The notes under the pieces are model-generated. The model ran no database searches and had not been told where the DNA came from. It saw nothing but the letters and a program-made list of their open reading frames with translations. From positions 90,631-154,630 of the forward strand of contig NZ_AKJE01000111.1 of NCBI RefSeq assembly GCF_000282495.1: a DNA stretch of 64,000 nucleotides, read 5' to 3'. Positions 46,368 to 54,823 of this stretch are shown here, one piece after another (within the stretch, counting starts at the first letter, position 1; the number at the start of each line of letters is the position of its first letter). Made by a program: the position numbers and the translations under genes. This DNA comes from Pseudomonas sp. GM79. Its GTDB lineage: Bacteria; Pseudomonadota; Gammaproteobacteria; Pseudomonadales; Pseudomonadaceae.

Positions 46368-46850
46368 ATGAGTAAAGCAGATGAGCTCGCCGAGAAGCTG
46401 AAACAATCCCGGCAAACCAGTGCCGATGCGACCATCGCCGATCAGGCGATCGACAGCTGGCCGGGCCAGGTCTATGACTTGTATCACCAGATCGAAACCT
46501 GGCTGCAGCCATTGATCGAGGTGGGCCTGAAGCTGCGACGCAATTCCACGCACGTGTTCGAAAGGGCGCCGGACGAGGCGAGTTACGATTACGCCATCGA
46601 CCAACTGCTGATCGAAGGCAACCACCACAGCATCACCTTCGATCCCGTCGCTCGCTTCACCGCCGACGGTGCCGGGCGGATCGAGATTCGCTCGACAGGC
46701 AAGGAACTCGCCCTATTGCGAACCGTCGATGAACACGGCGAGACGCATTGGTGGCTCCAGGCGATCGAGCAATCCGGACAACAACCGGATGCGATCGCGC
46801 TGACCGAACACAACCTGCTTCTGGCGGTGCAAGAAGGGCTGGGGCTTTAA
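46368..46850 (+). CDS. Conserved hypothetical protein
   Basis: 160 residues, soluble, acidic, starting MSKADELAEKLKQSRQTSAD. No cysteine, membrane helix or known motif is visible. CAGGAAAT precedes the start. Its last 4 bases overlap the convergent L,D-transpeptidase gene. I do not recognise the family. Confidence 0.8.
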   Translation: MSKADELAEKLKQSRQTSADATIADQAIDSWPGQVYDLYHQIETWLQPLIEVGLKLRRNSTHVFERAPDEASYDYAIDQLLIEGNHHSITFDPVARFTADGAGRIEIRSTGKELALLRTVDEHGETHWWLQAIEQSGQQPDAIALTEHNLLLAVQEGLGL

Positions 46851-48598
46851 AGCTTGTTCTGCCCCACCGCCATCGAGGGAGGCGCCGCTCGCCTCCCGTC
46901 CAGTGTTGGCCGTTCCGAAGGCAGATTCAGCGCCCGCAACACCGGCTTATCGTACCCATACACATCGGGCTTGAACGTCACTCGCCCGTCAAGACTCAGG
47001 TCCACCGTCCAGTAGGCCAACAGCACCGGCACTTTCACGGGGAGCCTGATGTTCTCTGTCTTGCCGTTGGCTAACTGCTTTTGAATCCCTGCACTGTTCC
47101 AGCGAACCGGGTCGTTGAACAACAACTCCACCAATTGCAGCGGGTTTTCTACCCGAATACAGCCAGAACTGGTCGCACGATTGGATTGCGCAAACAACTC
47201 GCGATGCGGTGTGTCGTGCAGGTAAATCGCATAGTCATTGGGAAAGCGAATGACTACCTGCCCCAGCGAGTTATCCGACCCTGCATCCTGACGCAGCGTA
47301 AGGCCGCGCGGGTTGTCCCAATCGACGGTCGACGGGTCGAGCACGTTGCCTTCTCGATCGATCACGCGAATCCGGTTTGCATCGAGATAGCCAGGGTTGT
47401 TGCGAATCTTCGGCAGCATGTCCTTGACCAGAATGGTCGGCGGTACGGTCCAGGTCGGGTTGAACGTGATGTAAGTGATCTCGGATTGAAAAATCGGTGT
47501 GCTGCGATACGGTTTACCGACCTGCACCCGGGAGCGCCATATCAGCTTGCCATCGCGATAGAACGAAACCTTGTACCCGGCGATGTCGACGATGACAAAG
47601 GTGCCCTGAAGTTTGTACAGCAGCCACCGCGCCCGCTCCATGTTCACGCGGACCTGGTCGATTCGCGCCTCGACCGGCACGTTCAGCGCCGCGAGTGTCG
47701 CCGGCCCCGCCACACCATCCGCCCCGAGGTATTGCTCGGCCTGATACTTCTTCACCGCTGCCATGACGGTGTCGTCGTAGTCGGAGCGCGCGTTCATTTT
47801 CGCGGTCAGATAACCACCTGCCACCAAACGAGCGCGCAACTGCGCAACCGAGGCGTCGTCCATGCCGGGCCTGAGGGTCTGCCCTGCTGGAATCTTTGGC
47901 CAGCCACCACTGTCGCGAACCCTGCGCAGTTGCGCCAGGCCCTGTCGCAACGTGCCATAAATCGCTTCTTGTGGCGGCGCCTGGGCGAACGCGCGCGCGA
48001 CGTCATGGCTGTCGAGGGCGGCGAAGAAAAGATTGACGTCCTCCCGGGGGTCGATGCCGACCGGGTCGAAATTCCAATGGATGTCCAGCCGCGAAGGGTC
48101 GACCTTGCCGCGCCGCAACTGCAGCAGCGCTGTGATAAACGTCTGGGTCGCCGAGATATCAAAAGCCGCCCGTTGCCCGGGGGTCGGCGCAGTGGTCTGC
48201 ATCGAGTTTCTGGCCGTGACCAGTTCGGCAATTCGAAAATCCTCGGGGTCCAGGCCATCGACCCCGGTGTCGCTCAGGCTTTTCAATAACTGGACGACAT
48301 CGTCATCGTCCGTCCAGGCGGCGCGATAGCCACGATGGCTATAAAAGTCCATCACCGCTCGATTGACGTCGACCCGTTGATGGCCCGGTGACGTGAGCAG
48401 CGGGGGAAACGCCGAACTCAATGGCGCCAACGCCGCCTGAATCGCTTGACCGACATAATCCCCAGGCGCGGCATCCGCGACGACGCTAACGGGAGATGGC
48501 GGCTCAATCGGCGAAGTTTCCGCAATTGCCATGCCGCTTATCAGAAAGCCCATAAAAAATATGCGGCTTATGACGAATAACCTTGTTAACTGCCCCAT
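46847..48598 (-). CDS. L,D-transpeptidase of the YcbB (LdtD) type
   Basis: 583 residues. Signal peptide at the N-terminus (FLISGMAIA). An N-terminal scaffold domain, a peptidoglycan-binding domain near 250-300 (LRPGMDDASVAQLRARLVAGGYL), and the YkuD catalytic domain near 330-510 with HDTPHRELFAQSNRATSSGCIRVENP, which contains the catalytic histidine and cysteine. Such enzymes make 3-3 cross-links in the periplasmic murein. It diverges from another YkuD-type gene only 81 bases away. Confidence 0.93.
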   Translation of the reverse strand: MGQLTRLFVISRIFFMGFLISGMAIAETSPIEPPSPVSVVADAAPGDYVGQAIQAALAPLSSAFPPLLTSPGHQRVDVNRAVMDFYSHRGYRAAWTDDDDVVQLLKSLSDTGVDGLDPEDFRIAELVTARNSMQTTAPTPGQRAAFDISATQTFITALLQLRRGKVDPSRLDIHWNFDPVGIDPREDVNLFFAALDSHDVARAFAQAPPQEAIYGTLRQGLAQLRRVRDSGGWPKIPAGQTLRPGMDDASVAQLRARLVAGGYLTAKMNARSDYDDTVMAAVKKYQAEQYLGADGVAGPATLAALNVPVEARIDQVRVNMERARWLLYKLQGTFVIVDIAGYKVSFYRDGKLIWRSRVQVGKPYRSTPIFQSEITYITFNPTWTVPPTILVKDMLPKIRNNPGYLDANRIRVIDREGNVLDPSTVDWDNPRGLTLRQDAGSDNSLGQVVIRFPNDYAIYLHDTPHRELFAQSNRATSSGCIRVENPLQLVELLFNDPVRWNSAGIQKQLANGKTENIRLPVKVPVLLAYWTVDLSLDGRVTFKPDVYGYDKPVLRALNLPSERPTLDGRRAAPPSMAVGQNKL

Positions 48599-48679
48599 GG
48601 ATAATCCTTAATCTCCCGTTTTCAACCGGCTAGCGTCGTGCGCGCTGCTAGACTCGAAACAATCAGATGAGACTTGCAT

Positions 48680-49384
48680 ATGGCCCTAGACCGCTTCGGC
48701 TTTTTAATGACGGCCCTGTTGCTGACCGCTTTTACCTTACCGGCAGCCTACGCCGATTCGCTTGAAGCCGCGCTGATCAAAGCGGCCCCCAATGCCAACG
48801 CCAAGGTGATTGCCCTGGCCGTACGCGCTTCCCAATGCAGCCGGGCCCAAAGCGCGGCCCCGGCTCAAAGGCTAGCAGTCATCGATTACTCCCTGCCCTC
48901 CACCGAACAACGTCTTTGGGTATTCGACCTTAAGAAACGCAAGTTGTTGTTCCACGAACTGGTCGCCCACGGTCGCAACAGCGGCGAAAACATGGCCCGT
49001 CAGTTCTCCAACCGCAATGCCAGCTTCGCCACCAGTCTTGGTTTGTACCGAACCCAGTCCAGCTATGTCGGGCAGAACGGTTACTCGTTGCGCATGGAAG
49101 GTCTGGAGCCGGGTTTCAACGACAACGCTTTCGAGCGGGCGATCGTTATTCATGGCGCGCCCTATGTCAGTCCGGATCTGGCGCGAGCGAATGGCCGAAT
49201 CGGCAGAAGCCTGGGTTGCCCGGCGGTGAGGCCTGCGATTGCGCATCAGCTGATCGACTCGATGAAAGATGGGCAGCTGTTGTTTTCTTACTATCCGGAT
49301 CAGCGCTGGTTGAAGTCTTCCTCGTATATCAATTGCGGTAATGCCACCGTAGCGGACTCGTCCAAGCCGAACAGAAGTCACTAA
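48680..49384 (+). CDS. Exported murein L,D-transpeptidase-like protein (YkuD_2 type)
   Basis: 234 residues from ATG at 48680 (a TTG 6 bases upstream is in frame). Signal peptide MTALLLTAFTLPAAYA. The catalytic part resembles YkuD_2 proteins: HGRNSGENMARQFSN, then IVIHGAPYVSPDLARANG and GRSLGCPAVRPAI with the catalytic cysteine. The substrate may be murein, but the family is poorly studied. Divergent from the YcbB-type gene, which suggests shared control. Confidence 0.87.
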   Translation: MALDRFGFLMTALLLTAFTLPAAYADSLEAALIKAAPNANAKVIALAVRASQCSRAQSAAPAQRLAVIDYSLPSTEQRLWVFDLKKRKLLFHELVAHGRNSGENMARQFSNRNASFATSLGLYRTQSSYVGQNGYSLRMEGLEPGFNDNAFERAIVIHGAPYVSPDLARANGRIGRSLGCPAVRPAIAHQLIDSMKDGQLLFSYYPDQRWLKSSSYINCGNATVADSSKPNRSH

Positions 49385-49398
49385 ACACAGAGTGAAAC

Positions 49399-49413
49399 TG
49401 TCAGAAATGTAAT
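49399..49413 (+). promoter_or_regulatory. Cop-box-like element upstream of copA
   Basis: TGTCAGAAATGTAAT resembles the copper-responsive CopR/CusR boxes before Pseudomonas cop operons (TGACA-N4-TGT-N-AT), with one mismatch by my reading. It lies 116 bases before the copA ATG. No copRS genes are present in the window. Confidence 0.55.
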
Positions 49414-49529
49414 CTTGGCCTCAGTCTGCTGAAAGGCGCCGCCCGTTAACCTTCACCTCATTAAGTTCTCCTCCCTCCGCTCAGGATGGATTTGAGGGCT
49501 TCATCAGGCTGACGGATGGGAAAAACGGC

Positions 49530-51323
49530 ATGCACTCCAACACCTCAAGACGCACTTTCGTGAAGGGCCTGGCCGCGGGTGGAGCCCTCGCGGGCCTCGG
49601 GCTATGGCGCACGCCGGTCTGGGCGGTCAGCAGCCCCGGCGAACCGAACGTGCTGGCCGGTACCGACTTCGACCTGTTCATCGGCGAAACCCCGGTCAAC
49701 ATCACCGGCAACCCTCGAACCGCGATGACCATCAACGGCGGCATTCCCGGTCCCCTGCTGCGCTGGCGTGAAGGCGACACCGTCACGCTGCGGGTAAAGA
49801 ACAAACTCAAGGACAGCACCTCGATTCACTGGCACGGCATCTTGCTGCCCGCCAACATGGACGGCGTGCCGGGCCTGAGCTTTCACGGCATAGAGCCGGA
49901 CGGGATGTACGTCTACCAGTTCAAGGTCCGGCAGAACGGCACTTACTGGTATCACAGCCATTCGGGCTTTCAAGAACAGTCCGGGGTTTACGGGCCATTG
50001 GTGATCGACGCCAGGGAACCGGAGCCTTTCCAGTACGACCGCGATTACGTGGTGATGCTGACCGACTGGACCGATGAAGACGCGGTCGGCCTGATGAGCA
50101 AACTCAAGAAACAATCCGATTATTACAACTACCACAAGCGCACCGTGGGCGATTTCATCCACGACGTCAGCGAGAAAGGCTGGGGCTCGACAGTTGCCGA
50201 TCGCAAGATGTGGGCCGAGATGAAGATGAACCCCACCGATCTGGCCGACGTCAGCGGCGCCACGTACACCTACTTAATGAACGGCCAGGCGCCGAACATG
50301 AACTGGACTGGCGTGTTCCGCCCCGGCGAAAAGCTGCGACTGCGCTTCATCAACGGCTCGTCGATGACCTACTTCGACGTGCGCATCCCCGGCCTGAAAA
50401 TGACCGTGGTCGCCGCGGATGGCCAACACGTCAAACCGGTGAGCGTCGACGAGTTCCGCATCGCGGTGGCGGAGACGTTCGATGTCATCGTTGAGCCGAC
50501 CCAGGACGCCTATACCCTGTTCGCCCAGTCGATGGACCGAACGGGTTTTGCACGAGGCACCCTTGCGGTGAAGGCCGGCTTGTCGGCGCCAGTGCCACCG
50601 CTGGATCCGCGACCGCTGGTGACCATGGATGACATGGGCATGGGCGGGATGGATCACGGCAGCATGGGCGGCGACATGGCGGGGATGGATCACAGTGCAC
50701 CGCAAGGTATGACGGGCATGGATGGCGGTGACATGCAGGGCATGGACAGCATGGCCGGGATGGATCACAGCAGCATGGCCATGGGCGGCATGGCCGGTAT
50801 GCAATCCCACCCAGATACGGAAAAAGACAACCCGTTGGTGGACATGCAAGCCATGACCACCTCGCCGAAACTTGACGACCCGGGCCTTGGCCTGCGCGAC
50901 AACGGTCGCCGCGTGCTGACCTACTCCGACCTGCGCAGCACCTTCGAAGACCCGGATGGCCGCGAGCCCGGTCGCACCATCGAGTTGCACCTGACTGGCC
51001 ACATGGAGAAATTCGCCTGGTCATTCAACGGCGTGAAGTTCTCCGATGCCGAACCGCTGCGACTCAAGTACGGCGAGCGAATCCGGGTGGTACTGGTCAA
51101 CGACACGATGATGACTCATCCCATTCACCTGCACGGCATGTGGAGCGACCTCGAAGACGAGAACGGCCAGTTCATGGTGCGCAAACACACTATCGACATG
51201 CCGCCGGGATCAAAACGCAGCTATCGGGTCACCGCCGACGCGCTCGGTCGCTGGGCCTATCACTGCCATCTCCTGTATCACATGGAAATGGGCATGTTCC
51301 GTGAAGTTCGCGTGGAAGAATGA
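49530..51323 (+). CDS. copA: Periplasmic multicopper oxidase CopA
   Basis: 597 residues. A twin-arginine signal (SRRTFVKGLAAGGALAGLGL) sends the folded protein to the periplasm. Copper ligands: SIHWHGILL, TYWYHSHSGFQEQ, HPIHLHGMWSD and YHCHLLYHMEMGMF, all intact. Between about 365 and 430 is a Met/Asp/His-rich segment with repeats such as MGGMDHGSMGGDMAGMDH that should bind extra copper. It oxidises Cu(I) and sequesters copper. First gene of copABCD. Confidence 0.96.
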   Translation: MHSNTSRRTFVKGLAAGGALAGLGLWRTPVWAVSSPGEPNVLAGTDFDLFIGETPVNITGNPRTAMTINGGIPGPLLRWREGDTVTLRVKNKLKDSTSIHWHGILLPANMDGVPGLSFHGIEPDGMYVYQFKVRQNGTYWYHSHSGFQEQSGVYGPLVIDAREPEPFQYDRDYVVMLTDWTDEDAVGLMSKLKKQSDYYNYHKRTVGDFIHDVSEKGWGSTVADRKMWAEMKMNPTDLADVSGATYTYLMNGQAPNMNWTGVFRPGEKLRLRFINGSSMTYFDVRIPGLKMTVVAADGQHVKPVSVDEFRIAVAETFDVIVEPTQDAYTLFAQSMDRTGFARGTLAVKAGLSAPVPPLDPRPLVTMDDMGMGGMDHGSMGGDMAGMDHSAPQGMTGMDGGDMQGMDSMAGMDHSSMAMGGMAGMQSHPDTEKDNPLVDMQAMTTSPKLDDPGLGLRDNGRRVLTYSDLRSTFEDPDGREPGRTIELHLTGHMEKFAWSFNGVKFSDAEPLRLKYGERIRVVLVNDTMMTHPIHLHGMWSDLEDENGQFMVRKHTIDMPPGSKRSYRVTADALGRWAYHCHLLYHMEMGMFREVRVEE

Positions 51324-51333
51324 GGCGCTACCC

Positions 51334-52224
51334 ATGACCAGACTGAATCGCTCTACCCGCCTCGCTTTGGCACTCGCTGGCCTCACGGTTTCTTCGGCCA
51401 TGGCCGCCACCGACGACATGCAGGGCATGGATCATAGCCAGATGCAGGGCATGGATCACAGCCAAATGCAGAGCATGGACGACGGCCAGATGCAGCCCGC
51501 CGCGCCAACCCAAAGCCGCACACCGATCCCGGCATTGACCGACGCCGACCGCGCCGCCGTGTACGCCAGCCCCACCGGCCACAATGTGCATGACACCGCG
51601 CTCAACTATTACTTGCTCGCCGACAAACTCGAATGGCAGGACGCCGACGACGGCAGCGCATTGGCGTGGGATCTGTCCGGCTGGGTCGGCGGCGACATCG
51701 ATCGCCTGTGGCTGCGCTCCGAAGGCGAACGCGTCAATGGCAAGACCGAAGACGCCGAAGTCCAGGCCCTTTGGGGCCACGCGATCAGCCCGTGGTGGGA
51801 CGTGGTGACCGGCGTGCGCCAGGATTTCAAACCCGGCGATCCGCAAACCTGGGCCGCATTCGGCGTGCAAGGCATGGCGCTGTACAACTTCGAAGCCGAG
51901 GCCACCGCCTTCATCGGCGAAGGTGGCCAGACCGCCGCACGGCTGGAAGGTGACTACGACATTCTGCTCACCAATCGGCTCATCTTGCAGCCGACCGCCG
52001 AGCTCAACGTCTACGGCAAAAACGACCCGCAACGGGGCATCGGCTCCGGGCTCTCCAACACCGAAGCCGGCCTGCGGCTGCGCTATGAAATCCGCCGGGA
52101 ATTCGCGCCTTACATCGGGGTGACCTGGAACCGCACCTACGGCAAAACCGCCGACTACGCCAAGGACGAAGGCGAGGACCGCAGCGAAGCCCGCCTCGTG
52201 CTCGGCGTTCGGTTGTGGTTCTAA
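51334..52224 (+). CDS. copB: Outer-membrane copper-resistance protein CopB
   Basis: 296 residues from ATG at 51334, 10 bases after copA. Signal peptide ALAGLTVSSAMA, then short MDHSQMQGMDHSQMQ repeats that bind copper, and a CopB beta-barrel domain with YYLLADKLEWQDAD, WGHAISPWWDVVTGVRQDF and the C-terminal RLVLGVRLWF ending in an aromatic residue as outer-membrane proteins do. Confidence 0.95.
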   Translation: MTRLNRSTRLALALAGLTVSSAMAATDDMQGMDHSQMQGMDHSQMQSMDDGQMQPAAPTQSRTPIPALTDADRAAVYASPTGHNVHDTALNYYLLADKLEWQDADDGSALAWDLSGWVGGDIDRLWLRSEGERVNGKTEDAEVQALWGHAISPWWDVVTGVRQDFKPGDPQTWAAFGVQGMALYNFEAEATAFIGEGGQTAARLEGDYDILLTNRLILQPTAELNVYGKNDPQRGIGSGLSNTEAGLRLRYEIRREFAPYIGVTWNRTYGKTADYAKDEGEDRSEARLVLGVRLWF

Positions 52225-52279
52225 ACGCTTTAACTCAAAAACCTAAAAACCAACCGCTTAAAGCGGTAAGAGGCCTTGC

Positions 52280-52663
52280 ATGCGCACAATCAAAACCACC
52301 GCTGTTGCCATCGCACTTTCAACCGGGCTGCTGATGAGCACACTGGCTCAAGCCCACCCGAAACTGCTCTCCTCCACCCCGGCCGAAGGCGCGGAAGGCG
52401 CGACGCCGAGCAACATCGAACTGCACTTCTCCGAAAACCTCGTGACCCAGTTCTCCGGCGCCAAACTGGTCATGACCGAAATGCCCGGCATGGCCCACTC
52501 GCCCATGCCCATGAAGGCCAAAGTTTCCGGCGGCAGCGACCCGAAAACCATGGTCATCACCCCGCTCTCGCCACTGCCCACCGGCAGCTACAAAGTCGAA
52601 TGGCGCGCCGTGTCTTCGGACACTCACCCGATCACCGGCAACGTTACGTTCAAAGTGAAGTGA
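52280..52663 (+). CDS. copC: Periplasmic copper-binding protein CopC
   Basis: 127 residues. Signal peptide cleaved at AQA|HPKLLSS, leaving the N-terminal histidine that ligates Cu(II); DTHPITG supplies further ligands. The Cu(I) site is the Met-rich loop VMTEMPGMAHSPMPM. Preceded by a small hairpin (ACCGC/GCGGT) in the 55-base copB-copC gap. Confidence 0.95.
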   Translation: MRTIKTTAVAIALSTGLLMSTLAQAHPKLLSSTPAEGAEGATPSNIELHFSENLVTQFSGAKLVMTEMPGMAHSPMPMKAKVSGGSDPKTMVITPLSPLPTGSYKVEWRAVSSDTHPITGNVTFKVK

Positions 52664-52666
52664 TGG

Positions 52667-53596
52667 ATGAGCGACTCAATCAGCATTGCCCTGCGCTTTG
52701 CGTTGTATGTGGATTTGATGCTGTTGTTTGGGGTGGCGCTCTTTGGGCTGTACAGCCTTAAAGGACGGGAACGGCTGTCGGGAGCGGTATTGCCGTTTCG
52801 GTCGATGTTGGCGGGGACGGCAGTGCTGGGTGCGCTGCTGTCCGTCGCCAGCATGGTGATGATGGCGAGTGCCATGAGCGGGGAATCGGACTTCGCCGAG
52901 CTGCGTCCGCACATCGAGATGATGCTGTTCGAGACGAACGTCGGGTTGGCTTGGGGGGTTCGCATTATTGCGCTGGTCGTCGCGGGTTTAGCGGTGATGC
53001 TCCGTGCGCCTGGTTTCAGTTTATGGGTTGCAGCTTTTGCCGGCGGTGTTGCTCTTTCCAGCCTGGCCTGGAACGGGCATGGCGCTATGGATGAAGGCAG
53101 TCGTCGTTTCTGGCATTTCACGGTGGACATTCTGCACCTGCTGACGGCAGGGGCCTGGCTTGGCGCATTGATGGCGTTTGCGTTGATGGCGAAGATTAAT
53201 GCGCTGCAAACCGAAGCGCGCATCAAGTTGTTGGCTCGCGCTGTTAATCGATTTGAGGTGATTGGCGCGGTCATCGTGGTGCTCATCACGGTGACGGGGG
53301 TTGTGAATTATCTGTTCATCGTTGGGCCGAAGCTGGATGAGGTGTTTCTCAGTACTTACGGGGTTTTGCTGTTTATCAAAGTGGGGCTGTTTGCCGGGAT
53401 GCTCGTCCTCGCCGCGTTGAACCGGTTTCACCTTGGGCCGTTATTGGAGCGATCGTTGCGGGACGGGCAATACGCCGTCGCCGCTAATGCGTTACGGCGC
53501 AGCGTGGTGGTGGAATGGGTGGCTGCTGTGGTGATTGTGGGGTTGGTGGCCTGGCTCGGAACGTTGAGCCCGGAGATGGAAATGGCAGCGCAATAA
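52667..53596 (+). CDS. copD: Inner-membrane copper-resistance protein CopD
   Basis: 309 residues with about eight membrane helices (LYVDLMLLFGVALFGLYSL; WHFTVDILHLLTAGAWLGAL; VIGAVIVVLITVTGVVNYLF). The conserved histidines in HFTVDILHLL and a late FHLGPLLE fit CopD. It works with CopC in copper passage across the inner membrane. Starts 3 bases after copC, so it is coupled to it. Confidence 0.94.
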   Translation: MSDSISIALRFALYVDLMLLFGVALFGLYSLKGRERLSGAVLPFRSMLAGTAVLGALLSVASMVMMASAMSGESDFAELRPHIEMMLFETNVGLAWGVRIIALVVAGLAVMLRAPGFSLWVAAFAGGVALSSLAWNGHGAMDEGSRRFWHFTVDILHLLTAGAWLGALMAFALMAKINALQTEARIKLLARAVNRFEVIGAVIVVLITVTGVVNYLFIVGPKLDEVFLSTYGVLLFIKVGLFAGMLVLAALNRFHLGPLLERSLRDGQYAVAANALRRSVVVEWVAAVVIVGLVAWLGTLSPEMEMAAQ

Positions 53597-53611
53597 GCCT
53601 GGAGGCATTAT

Positions 53612-53625
53612 TTGATATGGATCAA
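53612..53625 (+). promoter_or_regulatory. Perfect ANR/FNR box downstream of copD
   Basis: TTGATATGGATCAA matches the ANR/FNR consensus TTGAT-N4-ATCAA at every fixed position. It lies 130 bases before the Met-rich protein gene, so an ANR-activated promoter would start near 53660. Confidence 0.65.
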
Positions 53626-53741
53626 CAACGCCCGCCGGTCGGGGCGTAATTTCTGAATCATTCCCTCTATCGGGAACACGAAATGCTCTGGTCCGCAGCT
53701 GCCTTAGCGCTGCCGATCCCCTTAATACTGTGGAGATTGTC

Positions 53742-54152
53742 ATGCACATCTACGTCAAATCGCTCGTAGCCGCTCTGCTCATCAGCAGCCCATTGCCAGT
53801 GCTGGCCACCGACGAACATCACCCCGAAACAGCGCCTGCCGCCCCCACGAACGACGCAACCCAAACCACGCCCATGCAAGACAAGACCATGAGCGAACAG
53901 ATGCAAAGAATGCAGGCGGCCCACGACAAAATGATCGCCGCCAAAACCCCGGCCGAACGCCAGGCGGCGATGCAGGAAGCCATGACCACGATGAAAAACA
54001 GCATGGGCATGATGCACGGCCATTGCACAGGCATGGAGATGGGCAAGGGCATGTCCGGCAGCAAGGACGGCTCGGGCACAGCGATGATGGACATGATGAT
54101 GAAAATGATGGATCAGCAATCCAGCATGATGAAGATGCCGATGGGCCAATAA
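53742..54152 (+). CDS. Exported Met-rich protein of the copper island
   Basis: 136 residues from ATG at 53742, which follows GGAG; a GTG 12 bases upstream is in frame. Signal peptide KSLVAALLISSPLPVLA. The mature protein is helical and dominated by methionine and histidine (QDKTMSEQMQRMQAAHDKM; TTMKNSMGMMHGHCTGMEMG; MMDMMMKMMDQQSSMMKM), a composition that binds Cu(I). No named family recognised; role as periplasmic copper buffer is inferred. Confidence 0.8.
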   Translation: MHIYVKSLVAALLISSPLPVLATDEHHPETAPAAPTNDATQTTPMQDKTMSEQMQRMQAAHDKMIAAKTPAERQAAMQEAMTTMKNSMGMMHGHCTGMEMGKGMSGSKDGSGTAMMDMMMKMMDQQSSMMKMPMGQ

Positions 54153-54182
54153 ATCTGACTTCGTCGGAATGGAGCTCGCCAC

Positions 54183-54389
54183 ATGAACCACTCACCACCC
54201 TCGACGCCTCCAGCCTTCTCCTTCTGGCGCAGCAAACCCGGCATCGCGCTGGGCATGCTGCTAGTGATCGGCCTGTTTTACCTGGCCCGCGAGCATTACG
54301 GCCATATCTCACCGATTCTGCCTTACCTGATTCTATTGCTGTGCCCGTTGATGCACCCGTTTGGCCATCACCACGACGGCAGGCACTGA
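54183..54389 (+). CDS. DUF2933 small membrane protein
   Basis: 68 residues: two short hydrophobic stretches (IALGMLLVIGLFYLAREHY and ILPYLILLLCPLMHPFGHHH) ending in a His-rich tail. This is the DUF2933 pattern, commonly found beside copper/heavy-metal transport genes. GGAG precedes the start. Function unknown; metal handling is likely from its neighbours. Confidence 0.85.
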   Translation: MNHSPPSTPPAFSFWRSKPGIALGMLLVIGLFYLAREHYGHISPILPYLILLLCPLMHPFGHHHDGRH

Positions 54390-54392
54390 CCC

Positions 54393-54734
54393 ATGCATCG
54401 CCATAACGGACATCTGGATGACCTAAAGTCACCTGCTCAGAAGGAGCAGGCACCGGAGTCGGCGGCGACCGAAAAGCCCCATGCACCCGCAAATCCGCCA
54501 GCGCGGCCCGGGTACATGCCCCCGCAGCCTATCGGTGGCAACCGTACGCAACATGCACCAGAACCTGGCCTTTGCCCTGGCCTATAACGCCATGGGCATC
54601 CCCTCGCCGCCGGGTTGTGCTACCCGTTGACCGGGCATCTGTTGTCCCCGTTGGTGGCTGCACTGGCCATGAGCGTGAGCTCTGCCTCAGTGGTGTTTAA
54701 CGTCTTGCGCCTGCGCCAGGCCTCGATTGACTGA
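54393..54734 (+). pseudogene. Remnant of a copper-exporting P1B-type ATPase
   Basis: About 340 bases are left of a gene that should encode roughly 750-800 residues. The start (MHRHNGHLDDLKSPAQ) is followed, in the next frame, by the N-terminal metal-binding motif SPMHPQIRQRGPGTCP (54478 on), which breaks off before its usual KCGM. It joins directly to the C-terminal membrane part LSVATVRNMHQNLAFALAYN. One base is missing near 54601, after which LAAGLCYPLTGHLLSP and AMSVSSASVVFNVLRLRQ continue to the stop at 54732-54734. All catalytic domains (DKTGT, GDGIND) are gone. Confidence 0.85.
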
Positions 54735-54749
54735 GCACGAAACAAGCGC

Positions 54750-54780
54750 TTGACCTTGCCATCGTGACAAGGTCAACGAT
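54750..54780 (+). promoter_or_regulatory. CueR-type (MerR-family) promoter of copZ
   Basis: TTGACCTTG and CAAGGTCAA form a perfect 9-bp dyad around 9 bases (54750-54776). A TTGACC -35 and an AACGAT -10 are 19 bases apart, the over-long spacer that MerR-family activators correct. The ACCTTG half-sites resemble CueR operators of copper genes. It lies 44 bases before copZ. Confidence 0.7.
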
Positions 54781-54823
54781 GACTTCAAGCGCTGATGGGC
54801 GCCGCCACCAAAGAGGTTTATCC

